From Halobacillus andaensis (GTDB taxonomy: Bacteria; Bacillota; Bacilli; Bacillales; Halobacillaceae), in the NCBI RefSeq assembly GCF_014636475.1, contig NZ_BMEL01000002.1, forward strand, positions 496,001 to 560,000: a stretch of DNA of 64,000 nt, written 5' to 3'. The first letter of the stretch is position 1. Every line of letters starts with the position of its first letter. The notes under the pieces were generated by a model. The model searched no databases, was not told the origin of the DNA, and worked only from the letters and a program-made list of their open reading frames with translations. Shown piece by piece: positions 45,156 to 53,959 of this stretch. Made by a program: the position numbers and the translations under genes.

Positions 45156-47300
45156 TTAATTCATGTATCCATGTTTTATAAGGACGGCTTTAATCGCCCG
45201 GTAGGAGTAATCGTCAGGAAGGCTTTCTTTTAATGGTTTAAGTCTTTTTTCCTCTAATTGGCTGTGAGCCATTAAGATAGCTTCCTCTTGTTCATCGGTA
45301 AACCATTCTTCCCAATGAACCTCTGCACCTTCTTTCATACAGCGAAATATATGCTTTTCAATGGTTTGTACACTCATGCTTCGTTTCTCGGCAATCTCTT
45401 CAATCGATAATTGCTGGTCTTTCCACATGTTAAAAGTTTCCTCATGACTTGCTCCGTCTGTTGGCTTTCGGGCTGTCTTTTTCATAAAGCTGCCCTGTGT
45501 TGGCGGAGAAGGTCTTTTATCTACTGTTTCAGCCCATTTTGATAACACATCTAAAAAAGCTTCACCATATTGAGAAAATTTCTGCTCTCCAATCCCTTTG
45601 ATGCGAAGCATTTCTTCACGGTTCTTAGGCAAATAGATGGTTAATTCCTTAAGGGTGGCATCAGAGAAAATAACGTAAGGTGGAAGTCCTGCGTCATCAG
45701 CAATTGATTTACGTATAGCACGCAGTTCCTCAAATTTCTCTATGTCGTAGTTCGTCTCTACGTCAGAGGTAGTTGTTTCAACTAACATCGTAACCGAACG
45801 TTCTCCTTTTAACACACCGACGGAGGAGTCTGTTAATTGCAGAGTTGGATAACGTCCTTGGCCGGGACTCAGCAAGCCTTCAGAAATCAAAAAATTGATA
45901 AACTGCGTTAAGTTTTTTTCTGTATAGTGAGACAAGATCCCGTAAGTAGAAAGCGTGTGAAACCTAAACTGTTTGACCTTCTGATCGGATGAGCCTTTTA
46001 ACACCTTAGCTGTTAAGCCAGCGCCAAAACGTTCCCCCATTCGTTTGACACAGGAAAGCACCATTTGAGCTTCCCTCGTCATATCCTTTTCTTCTCCTTC
46101 GTGTAAACAGTTGGAGCACTTCTCACATGGGTCATGATGGTTAGGATCATCAAAATAATCTAGAATATATTGCTGTAAACACATGTGAGTGTGACAGTAA
46201 TTAATCATGGACTGGAGTTTGCGGTATTCATCACGCTTTTTATCTTCATCCATCATGGATTGGTCAATTAAGAAACGCTGCAAGTGAATATCTTGTCCAG
46301 AGTATAGAAGCACACAATCTCCTGGTTCTCCATCACGACCTGCACGGCCTGCTTCCTGATAATAAGACTCCAGATTCATTGGCATAGAGTAATGAATGAC
46401 ATAGCGGACGTTTGATTTGTCGATCCCCATTCCAAAGGCATTCGTAGCCACAATTGTCGTAATTTCATCTTGAACAAAATCACTTTGAACCTGCTTTCGC
46501 TGCTGTTCTGACATGCCCGCATGATATTTTCCAATAGAATATCCTTTTTTCTCGAAGAAGTTTTGTAAATGGTCGGCATCTTTTCGAGTAGCTGTATAAA
46601 TGATGCCAGCTTCATTTGCTCTTTGCTCTAAATATTCGAGAAGAAAATCTCGTTTGTCTCTCCCTTTAATAATACGGAAAGATAGGTTCTCTCGAGCAAA
46701 GCCGGTATTGATGACAGCTTCATCATTTACATGAATCAACTGCTTAATATCATGAATGACTTCCTGTGTTGCTGTGGCAGTCAGCCCCATCACAAGGGGG
46801 ATGTTAGGGATTTGGTCAAGCGTTTGAACAATCGATCGATAGCTTGGTCTAAAATCGTGCCCCCATTGAGAAATACAGTGAGCTTCGTCAAAAGCAACCA
46901 GGGAAAGTTTGATTTGTTTTATCGTTGAAAGAAAGGACGAGGAATCAAACCGTTCAGGTGCTACGTAAACGAACTTAAAACGCCCTTGTTTCATACTGCT
47001 CATTCTTTCACGCTGCTCTTCAAACGATAAGGAACTATTAATATAAGTTGCTGGAATACCGTAAGACGTTAACGCATCCACTTGGTCTTTCATCAAAGAG
47101 ATAAGAGGAGAAATGATGATGGCCGTGCCATCCAATGTCATACCAGGTATCTGATAACATAAAGATTTACCGCCGCCTGTTGGCATAACGGCTAATGTAT
47201 TATTTTGGTTTAATACGCATTCAATAGCTTCTTTCTGACCCGTCCGAAAAGAAGTAAAGCCGTAATATTCTTCTAATAAACGCTGCGCTTTTTCTATCAT
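45156..47300 (-). CDS. recQ: RecQ ATP-dependent DNA helicase
   Basis: A 714-residue superfamily 2 helicase. Walker A is MPTGGGKSLCYQIP and motif II VAFDEAHCISQWGHDFRP. EAGRAGRDGEPG is motif VI. The zinc cluster C...CEKCSNC leads into an RQC winged helix and an HRDC domain (LRAIRKSIADDAGLPPYVIF). The last ~110 residues carry a helix-turn-helix (SIEEIAEKRSMSVQTIEKHI) found in Bacillus RecQ. It acts in recombination and fork repair. Downstream is repeat element C. Confidence 0.95.
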   Translation of the reverse strand: MIEKAQRLLEEYYGFTSFRTGQKEAIECVLNQNNTLAVMPTGGGKSLCYQIPGMTLDGTAIIISPLISLMKDQVDALTSYGIPATYINSSLSFEEQRERMSSMKQGRFKFVYVAPERFDSSSFLSTIKQIKLSLVAFDEAHCISQWGHDFRPSYRSIVQTLDQIPNIPLVMGLTATATQEVIHDIKQLIHVNDEAVINTGFARENLSFRIIKGRDKRDFLLEYLEQRANEAGIIYTATRKDADHLQNFFEKKGYSIGKYHAGMSEQQRKQVQSDFVQDEITTIVATNAFGMGIDKSNVRYVIHYSMPMNLESYYQEAGRAGRDGEPGDCVLLYSGQDIHLQRFLIDQSMMDEDKKRDEYRKLQSMINYCHTHMCLQQYILDYFDDPNHHDPCEKCSNCLHEGEEKDMTREAQMVLSCVKRMGERFGAGLTAKVLKGSSDQKVKQFRFHTLSTYGILSHYTEKNLTQFINFLISEGLLSPGQGRYPTLQLTDSSVGVLKGERSVTMLVETTTSDVETNYDIEKFEELRAIRKSIADDAGLPPYVIFSDATLKELTIYLPKNREEMLRIKGIGEQKFSQYGEAFLDVLSKWAETVDKRPSPPTQGSFMKKTARKPTDGASHEETFNMWKDQQLSIEEIAEKRSMSVQTIEKHIFRCMKEGAEVHWEEWFTDEQEEAILMAHSQLEEKRLKPLKESLPDDYSYRAIKAVLIKHGYMN

Positions 47301-47401
47301 TTTACGATCATCCTTTTCAAATGCTTTTCCTATCTTATCATGTTTTAAATGATTGAATAGGGGAAAATTATCTAGAGATTCTCAAAAGAGGAGTGTGTCT
47401 A

Positions 47402-48340
47402 TTGAAAGCCATTGTCATAGAACAATATGGAGGAAAGGATCAACTGATTGAGAAAGAGGTTCCGACTCCAGAGATAAAAAGTAATCAAGTTTTAGTTGAA
47501 TTGCATGCAACTTCTATAAATCCAATTGATTGGAAGCTTAGAGAAGGATATTTAAAAGAGATGCTCGATTTTGACTTTCCCATTACACTTGGCTGGGATG
47601 CAGCGGGTGTCGTGAAAGATGTAGGCGTAGATGTACAAAAATTTAAAGCAGGAGATCGAGTGTTTGCTCGTCCTGAGCTTTCAAGGTTTGGAACATACGC
47701 TGAATACGCTGCGATCGATGAACACGTCCTATCTCACCTTCCGGAAAGCATTTCTTATGAACAAGCGGCGGCTGTACCTTTAGCTGGCTTAACAGCGAGA
47801 CAGTGTTTGGTGGATTTTGCTGAAATTAAAGAAGGAGATAAAGTCCTGATCCACGCTGGTTCTGGAGGCGTAGGGCATTACGCGGTCCAAATTGCTAAAT
47901 CCTTCGGAGCTTATGTGGCAACTACAGCGAGTGGTAAAAATAAGGAATGGGTAGAACAACTGGGTGTCGATCGTTTTATTAATTACCAAGAAGAAGATTT
48001 CTCTGAAGTACTAGAAGAGTTTGATATCGTGCTTGATACTCTAGGAGGAGAAGTTCAGGAAAAAAGTTTTGGTGTGTTAAAGCAGGGAGGACGCTTAGCA
48101 TCAATTGTTCAACCACCGGATGAACAGCTAGCCGATGAACAGAAGGTGAAGGCTGGATTCGTATGGCTAGAGCCTGATGGTGAAAAACTAGCTCAATTAG
48201 CTAACCTTATGGTAAAAGGTGAAATGATATCCAAAGTGGGACATCGATTCCCTTTAACTGAACAAGGATTAAGGGAAGCTCACGAACTTAGTGAAACTCA
48301 CCATGCTACGGGTAAAATCGTTATTACCATTCCATCATAA
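47402..48340 (+). CDS. Zinc-independent MDR-family NADP-dependent oxidoreductase
   Basis: A 312-residue medium-chain dehydrogenase of the quinone oxidoreductase type. KAIVIEQYGGKDQLIEKEVP is the family start; IHAGSGGVGHYAVQIAKSFG is the NADPH-binding loop. No zinc-ligand Cys cluster is seen. It probably reduces quinones or enals. TTG 47402 is about 8 bases after GAGGAG, whereas GTG 47393 lies in the RBS. A terminator-bracketed element follows. Confidence 0.85.
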   Translation: MKAIVIEQYGGKDQLIEKEVPTPEIKSNQVLVELHATSINPIDWKLREGYLKEMLDFDFPITLGWDAAGVVKDVGVDVQKFKAGDRVFARPELSRFGTYAEYAAIDEHVLSHLPESISYEQAAAVPLAGLTARQCLVDFAEIKEGDKVLIHAGSGGVGHYAVQIAKSFGAYVATTASGKNKEWVEQLGVDRFINYQEEDFSEVLEEFDIVLDTLGGEVQEKSFGVLKQGGRLASIVQPPDEQLADEQKVKAGFVWLEPDGEKLAQLANLMVKGEMISKVGHRFPLTEQGLREAHELSETHHATGKIVITIPS

Positions 48341-48346
48341 CTTAAA

Positions 48347-48887
48347 TTCCGAGTCTTTAGGGACTCGGGATTCTTCAGCTTGTAGAGAAACCTTAGGTTT
48401 CTCTACATTTTTTACATATGTGTAAGTTTATTCGGTTCGATAGAATAAAGGGTTTTAGGAAACGACTCCCTTTCCATGGCCCCACACGACGTGGGGTCGT
48501 TCGATGTTGGCCCATGACGGGGCCGACCTTAATCGAACTTCCTATGTAAGACCTCCTCAGGCTTTAGCCCTCCGGGGTCACACCTTATTCGTATCTCCCA
48601 TAGGAGTTTCGCCGTTTCCTAAAACCCTTTTTCGATAAGCGATCACTATACCAAGTGGCAGTTAGGCTTTATTCTTCAACGAGACTTCCTACTTCAATGG
48701 TTCCGAAAAATTATTTTGATTAAAAGGAACGGAAAAAGTGACGACTCCTGCGGGATAAGCAGACAGGAAGGCAGCGGAAAGCGGAGCTTTTTCCTGTTCC
48801 TTTTCACCAGAAAACTATGAAAGAACCATAATTCTAAGATTTTTCAAAAGCATGTAAGTTCCGAGACTTTAGGGACTCAGAATTTTT
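48347..48887. repeat. Terminator-bracketed intergenic element, copy D (full length)
   Basis: The 658 bases before the ATP-grasp gene hold no gene. Left hairpin TTCCGAGTCTTTAGGGACTC (48347-48366) and right hairpin TTCCGAGACTTTAGGGACTC (48859-48878) match at about 25 of 29 positions over their full lengths. Between them are GTAGAGAAACC with its complement GGTTTCTCTAC, an AGGGTTTTAGGAAACGAC arm pairing with GTTTCCTAAAACCCT about 150 bases on, a CCCCACACGACGTGGGG hairpin and a GACTCCTGCGGGATAAGC segment. The right end is degenerate (CTAAGATTTTTCAAAAGC). Confidence 0.82.
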
Positions 48888-48998
48888 ATGCATAAATTTG
48901 TGGGATTTGGTAAATTAATTTTAAAATTTTTTGACTATTCGCTCGGTTTATAGGGTATAGTTTTCTACATAAGGTAACACAATGGGAGGCGGGAAACT

Positions 48999-50453
48999 GT
49001 GCTGAAAAATTATCAGGCAGGCACTTTTTTTGATGAAATGGTAGACCAATTGGGAAATCCGAAGCCGCATTATGAATCTTTTTATCAACTAATTCGACAG
49101 ATATCTAATGATGAGTTGAGAGAAAAGCATGAAACAGCTCAGTTAAGCTTTTTAAGACAAGGCATTACATTTACAGTTTACAATGATGCAGGCGGAACCG
49201 AGCGAACAATGCCGTTTGATTTTGTTCCAATTATTATTACAAATGAACAGTGGATGAAGATTGAAAGAGGGATGCAGCAGCGCATGGAAGCCCTTAATCT
49301 CTTCCTGGATGATATCTACCACGAGCAGGAAATCGTAAAAGACGGTATTATTCCTGAAGATCTGATTACAGACAATCCTAATTATTATAAGAAGCAGGTA
49401 TCTGGTTTAGAAATCCCATTAAAAAACCACATCTTTTTAGCCGGGATTGATTTAATTCGAGATGAAAATGGCGAATATCGTGTGTTAGAGGATAATTTAA
49501 GAAACCCTTCCGGCATGTCCTATGTATTTCAAAATCGGTATGTGATGAGACAAGTATATCCTGAGTTATTTTTTCAACATTCGATTCGTACGCTCGAACA
49601 TCAATTTAAAGATCTTCATGGCGCTCTTATCAGCCATGCCCCAACTAACCGTACAGGCCAGCCTTGCGCGGTATTATTAACCCCTGGGATGTACAATTCT
49701 GCTTATTATGATCACGTCTTTTTAGCACAGCAGATGGGGATTGAATTAGTAGAGGGCCGGGACTTGGTTGTTAAAGACGATATTGTTTATATGAAGACGA
49801 TTCGCGGGTTAAAGCAAGTAGACATTATTTATCGTAGAATCGATGATGACTTCTTAGATCCCGAGGCGTTTCGTCCAGATTCTGCTTTAGGTGTAAGTGG
49901 TTTATTAAGAGCTTACAGAAAAGGCAATGTAGCCATACTTAACGGAATAGGCAACGGCGTAGCAGATGATAAAGCGATGTACGCTTATGTTCCCGACATG
50001 ATCCGTTATTATTTAAACGAAGAGCCTATTATTAAAAACGTAGAAACTTATTTCTTAAGAGATCCAGAGCAGCTCGATTATGTGCTCGATCATTTAGAAG
50101 AGCTTGTGATAAAAAACGTAGGAGCTTCAGGCGGTTATGACATGTTGATTGGTCCTCATTCTACAGAGGAAGAACGCAGCGTATTCCGAAGAAAAATCAT
50201 TGAAACTCCAAGTCAATATATCGCTCAGCCAACGATCAAGCTTTCGCGGGCACCAGCCTATCAAAAGGGAGAATTTTATCCTTGCCACGTGGATTTACGT
50301 GTATTTGTTATGAACGGTACTGAATCCCACGTCTTACCGGGCGGGCTGTCACGTGTAGCTTTAAAGAAAGGTTCGTTGGTCGTTAATTCTTCTCAAGGAG
50401 GAGGAGGAAAAGATACTTGGGTGTTAGCAGAAGGAGGAATGAACCATGCTTAG
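48999..50453 (+). CDS. Circularly permuted ATP-grasp type 2 protein
   Basis: A 484-residue protein of the circularly permuted ATP-grasp group (old DUF404/DUF407). FLAGIDLIRDENGEYRVLEDN, RNPSGMSYVFQNR and VIKNVGASGGYDMLIGP are the ATP-grasp blocks, and HVLPGGLSRVALKKGSLVVN closes the domain. Such enzymes are predicted amide ligases that join amino or carboxyl groups with ATP. A GTG start at 48999 follows GGGAGGCGGG. It overlaps the alpha-E gene by 8 bases. First of a three-gene operon. Confidence 0.85.
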   Translation: MLKNYQAGTFFDEMVDQLGNPKPHYESFYQLIRQISNDELREKHETAQLSFLRQGITFTVYNDAGGTERTMPFDFVPIIITNEQWMKIERGMQQRMEALNLFLDDIYHEQEIVKDGIIPEDLITDNPNYYKKQVSGLEIPLKNHIFLAGIDLIRDENGEYRVLEDNLRNPSGMSYVFQNRYVMRQVYPELFFQHSIRTLEHQFKDLHGALISHAPTNRTGQPCAVLLTPGMYNSAYYDHVFLAQQMGIELVEGRDLVVKDDIVYMKTIRGLKQVDIIYRRIDDDFLDPEAFRPDSALGVSGLLRAYRKGNVAILNGIGNGVADDKAMYAYVPDMIRYYLNEEPIIKNVETYFLRDPEQLDYVLDHLEELVIKNVGASGGYDMLIGPHSTEEERSVFRRKIIETPSQYIAQPTIKLSRAPAYQKGEFYPCHVDLRVFVMNGTESHVLPGGLSRVALKKGSLVVNSSQGGGGKDTWVLAEGGMNHA

Positions 50454-51414
50454 CCGAGTAGCTGATTCACTCTATTGGATGTCTAGAAACATAGAACGTT
50501 CTGAAAATAACGCAAGGATCCTGAGTACTCAGCTTATTCATATGTTAGAATCATCCGATCAACGAGTGATGGATCGGGATTGGGAAGAAATTTTAGAAAT
50601 ATGTGCTTCAAAAGAGGAATACTATGAAAGGTATGCCAGGTTAAACCGTGACACGGTCATACAATACATTACCTTAAGTCCTGCTAATCCCAATTCATTG
50701 CAAAATAGCATTGTATACGCACGTGAAAATGCAAAAGCGACACGGGACCATATTCCAGACGGTCTTTGGCAATTAATCAATCGGTTTTATTTAGATAAAA
50801 ACGCACAGCAGGATCAGCCGATGACCCCTCAAGCGACTCAAAACCATTTAAAAGATATCATTCAGATGTCTATGACGTGTCAAGGTATCATTGAATCAAC
50901 GATGACGAGAGGGACGCCGTATACTTTTATTAAAATCGGCAAATGGATTGAACGTGCAGAAAAGACGGCGCGCATCCTAAATGTGATTTGCGAAAAGACG
51001 TTAAAAGAAAAAAATTCTACGGACACGGAAAATTATTATCATTGGCTGACTGCTTTACAAATCGTGAATGCCTACGATTCCTATATTAAAGAGCATCCGC
51101 CAACCATGAATCCAAAAGATGTGCTAACTTTTCTAATTGAAAATCAAAATTTCCCACGTTCGATTCGTTATTGTGTGGATCATATTCTTAATGCTATTCA
51201 TAATCTAGAATCAGGTAAGATTTCACATTACTCGGAAGATCTTTTTAAACTGTTAGCAGGGATGCAAGAAGAAATCAGCCGAACAGATATTATGAATATG
51301 AGTACGGAAGAACTTATGGCTTTCTTAGATACTTTCCAAGAGTACTGCCACAGGATCAGCCGTACTTTTTCAGAGACCTACTATTTAGTAGAGCCGGTTC
51401 ACGCCAGTCATTGA
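50446..51414 (+). CDS. Alpha-E domain protein (DUF403)
   Basis: A 322-residue all-helical protein starting MLSRVADSLYWMSRNIERSE with many Glu-ending helices, which is the alpha-E pattern. It always travels with permuted ATP-grasp and transglutaminase-like genes. Its enzymatic role is unproven; a scaffold or a modifying partner of the ligase has been proposed. It is coupled to both neighbours (8-base overlap upstream, 24-base gap downstream). Confidence 0.85.
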   Translation: MLSRVADSLYWMSRNIERSENNARILSTQLIHMLESSDQRVMDRDWEEILEICASKEEYYERYARLNRDTVIQYITLSPANPNSLQNSIVYARENAKATRDHIPDGLWQLINRFYLDKNAQQDQPMTPQATQNHLKDIIQMSMTCQGIIESTMTRGTPYTFIKIGKWIERAEKTARILNVICEKTLKEKNSTDTENYYHWLTALQIVNAYDSYIKEHPPTMNPKDVLTFLIENQNFPRSIRYCVDHILNAIHNLESGKISHYSEDLFKLLAGMQEEISRTDIMNMSTEELMAFLDTFQEYCHRISRTFSETYYLVEPVHASH

Positions 51415-51438
51415 AAGGGTAAGAAGGGGAGAAATACG

Positions 51439-52290
51439 ATGAAGTATCAAATCGAGCATACGAACTTTTTTCAATATGACAACGATGTTGATCAAAGCAT
51501 GAATACAGTTCGTCTTAAGCCTCGTACGGATGAGTGTCAGAGATTGCTTTCTTATCGAACGGAGATTACGCCCGCTTCGTTAACGAAAGAACATGTTGAT
51601 CTATGGGGAAACCATGTAGAATCCTTCTTCATTGCCCATAAACATAGAGATTTAACGGTTAAAACGATCTCTACTGTCAGCATCCAAAAAAGTCCGTTTA
51701 TCCATTTATTAAAGTATACAGACGAAATGAGAGAAATCTTTCATTCGGAACTTTTTCATGATCATTATTTACCGTATTTAAATGAAACGCAGTACACGTT
51801 CTTGTATAAAGAGCAAGTAGATGAAATTACATGGGCGATTGGCAATGCTGAGGATCCCATTAAATTTTCTATTGATTTAATGGCCTATCTGAATCAATCG
51901 ATTGCCTATGATACGTTAGTGACTCAAGTCGGTACAAAAGCTCATGAATCCTGGCCATTAAAAGCAGGGGTGTGTCAGGACTACGCGCACATCATGATTG
52001 GAGTACTAAGAGAGAAAGGAATCCCTGCGAGATATGTAAGTGGATATCTTTATGTTGGAGAAGATTCAGCATTGATAGGGGATGCCGCGACCCATGCGTG
52101 GGTAGAGGTCATGATTCCTGGTATTGGCTGGGTAGGACTGGACCCGACAAATAACGTAGAAGCTCTGGAAAATCATATCCGAATTGGAACAGGCCGCGAT
52201 TATGCAGATGTCAGTCCTCTACAAGGTGTATACCGTGGCGGGGGCCAGCATTCGGAGGTTAAAGTCAGCGTTACGTTAATTGATCATTAA
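51439..52290 (+). CDS. Transglutaminase-like cysteine peptidase
   Basis: A 283-residue protein with an N-terminal beta domain and a transglutaminase-like core. The catalytic Cys is in KAGVCQDYAHIMIG, the His in DAATHAWVEVMIPG and the Asp in WVGLDPTNN. With the ATP-grasp and alpha-E partners it is predicted to cleave or form peptide-like bonds in an unknown metabolite or protein. RBS AAGGGGAG precedes the ATG; a bidirectional terminator follows. Confidence 0.88.
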   Translation: MKYQIEHTNFFQYDNDVDQSMNTVRLKPRTDECQRLLSYRTEITPASLTKEHVDLWGNHVESFFIAHKHRDLTVKTISTVSIQKSPFIHLLKYTDEMREIFHSELFHDHYLPYLNETQYTFLYKEQVDEITWAIGNAEDPIKFSIDLMAYLNQSIAYDTLVTQVGTKAHESWPLKAGVCQDYAHIMIGVLREKGIPARYVSGYLYVGEDSALIGDAATHAWVEVMIPGIGWVGLDPTNNVEALENHIRIGTGRDYADVSPLQGVYRGGGQHSEVKVSVTLIDH

Positions 52291-52301
52291 ATAAGGGATA
52301 T

Positions 52302-52335
52302 AAAGAAGGGGTGCCCTCTCAGACACCCCTTCTTT
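52302..52335. terminator. Bidirectional terminator between the transglutaminase gene and brnQ
   Basis: AAAGAAGGGGTG (52302-52313) pairs with CACCCCTTCTTT (52324-52335). Confidence 0.9.
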
Positions 52336-52341
52336 TATCAT

Positions 52342-53658
52342 TTAATTTTGAAAATCATGCGTTGGTTTTGGCGCTTTTGCGTACGCAATAAGCCAGCCAA
52401 TCACTCCGCCGATAATGGCAGGAAAGATCCAGCTTAGGCTAAATTCGTAGAACGGCAGCGATGAAATGATGGGCTCAGCAAAATTCATAGAAAAACCAAA
52501 TTCGGCGAGTCCGTCGTATAAGCTTACGAGTCCGGTTAGCAAAACAGCTCCTCGGTAAACATAAGGGGAGTGATTAAATGTTTTGCCGATAAAGGTTAAT
52601 GCTACTAATACAATGGCGATTGGATATAGAAATACAAGAACCGGGACGGAGTACGCAATAATTTCATTCAACCCTAAGTTAGAGACTAACAGACTTGTGA
52701 TCGTGATCACGGAAATCACGCTTTTATAGGATAGGCTTTTAAAACGTTTAGAGAAAAATTGACCACATGCAACAGTTAGACCTACACAGGTGGTAAAGCA
52801 AGCAAGAAGGACAATAATTCCGAGCAGCAGTGTTCCCAGGTTTCCGTACATGAGATCAGCCGCACCTGCTAATACTGCACTGCCATTTGCGTATTCGCCT
52901 TCTGTAGCCATCTTCACGCCAATCCAACCAATGGAAATGTAGACTGAAGTTAACCCGATGGCTGTTACTAGTCCCGCTTGAACGGTCCTGAAAGTAATTT
53001 CGCGGGCGTTGGTTAACCCACGGTCACGGAAGGAAGTGACCACTATAATACCAAATGCTAAGGAAGCAATCGCATCCATGGTCAAATACCCTTCGATAAA
53101 TCCAGTAGAAAAAGGTTGGGAACTGTATTTATCTTGAGCGGGTTGAACGTCACCATTTAACAAAAAGAAACTGCCGATCACAAGACCGAATATCGCTAAG
53201 AAAAGAGCTGGAGTTAGAAACTGCCCAACACGATCCACTAATTTTGAAGGATTTAAGCTCGTTAGAAATACTAAAGTAAAAAAGATAATCGTAAATATAA
53301 GCAGTCCTAAAGTGCTTACTCCTCCAATCCAAGGTGCAATTCCTGTTTCAAATCCAACATTTGCTGCACGTGGAATGCCGAAGAAAGGACCAATGGCTAA
53401 ATAGATAATGGAAGTGAAAATAAGCCCAAAAAGAGGATGAACACGTCCAGCTAATTCTACCGCACCGTTTCTTACAAGTGAGATGGCAGCTACGGTTATA
53501 ATTGGAAGACCAACACCAGTTAAAACAAAACCGATAATGGCAGGCCAATAAGACGTCCCCGCTTCCATGCCGAGGGCTACAGGATAAATTAAGTTACCAG
53601 CCCCAAAAAATAAAGCAAAAAGCATAAAACCTATAAAGACGATGTCTTTTTTTTGCAT
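52342..53658 (-). CDS. brnQ: Branched-chain amino acid:cation symporter
   Basis: A 438-residue, 12-span membrane protein of the LIVCS family. MLFALFFGAGNLIYPVALGM is the family start and FFGIPRAANVGFETGIAP a second signature. It imports leucine, isoleucine and valine with sodium or protons. RBS GAGGAG precedes the ATG. The leader contains a promoter and an intrinsic terminator before the start, suggesting attenuation. Confidence 0.92.
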   Translation of the reverse strand: MQKKDIVFIGFMLFALFFGAGNLIYPVALGMEAGTSYWPAIIGFVLTGVGLPIITVAAISLVRNGAVELAGRVHPLFGLIFTSIIYLAIGPFFGIPRAANVGFETGIAPWIGGVSTLGLLIFTIIFFTLVFLTSLNPSKLVDRVGQFLTPALFLAIFGLVIGSFFLLNGDVQPAQDKYSSQPFSTGFIEGYLTMDAIASLAFGIIVVTSFRDRGLTNAREITFRTVQAGLVTAIGLTSVYISIGWIGVKMATEGEYANGSAVLAGAADLMYGNLGTLLLGIIVLLACFTTCVGLTVACGQFFSKRFKSLSYKSVISVITITSLLVSNLGLNEIIAYSVPVLVFLYPIAIVLVALTFIGKTFNHSPYVYRGAVLLTGLVSLYDGLAEFGFSMNFAEPIISSLPFYEFSLSWIFPAIIGGVIGWLIAYAKAPKPTHDFQN

Positions 53659-53696
53659 ATGTCATACTCCTCTAAGTTGTAATGGTATTGATACGT

Positions 53697-53791
53697 AAAA
53701 AAAGTTCCTCAAAAGGAGGAGGAACCTAAAATAATTAGTTGTTCGAATTTGTCACAGGCGTAATCGTATCAATGTCAAAAAATTATGTCAA
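53697..53791 (-). promoter_or_regulatory. brnQ promoter and leader terminator (attenuator)
   Basis: On the minus strand TTGACA (53791-53786), 17 bases, TACGAT (53768-53763) make a promoter. About 40 bases later GTTCCTC and GAGGAAC (53704-53710 with 53719-53725) form a hairpin followed by seven T's, all before brnQ. No T-box core or riboswitch I know is visible. The other ~165 bases up to the antiporter gene show nothing else clear. Confidence 0.55.
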
Positions 53792-53959
53792 CGGAATATT
53801 TAAAAAAATTTAAATAAACTGTATAGTACATTTTGGAAAGGCAATATATACTTCACAAGTAGAAATTAGAACAGTTTTATTTACATACAGAGTAAGTGTC
53901 TATACAATAAGTGATTATGATGAAATCGTTAGTGACACTTAAGTTAAGGAGACTTCTAT

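Noticed and set aside
48370-48890. Group II intron or other ribozyme at a terminator
   Set aside because: I looked for a domain V-like AGC-bulge hairpin, GUGYG-type 5' end and a reverse transcriptase frame. None is present.
53659-53800. T-box riboswitch upstream of brnQ
   Set aside because: No AGTA bulge, no TGGNACCGCG core and the leader is too short. Only a promoter and an intrinsic terminator can be supported.
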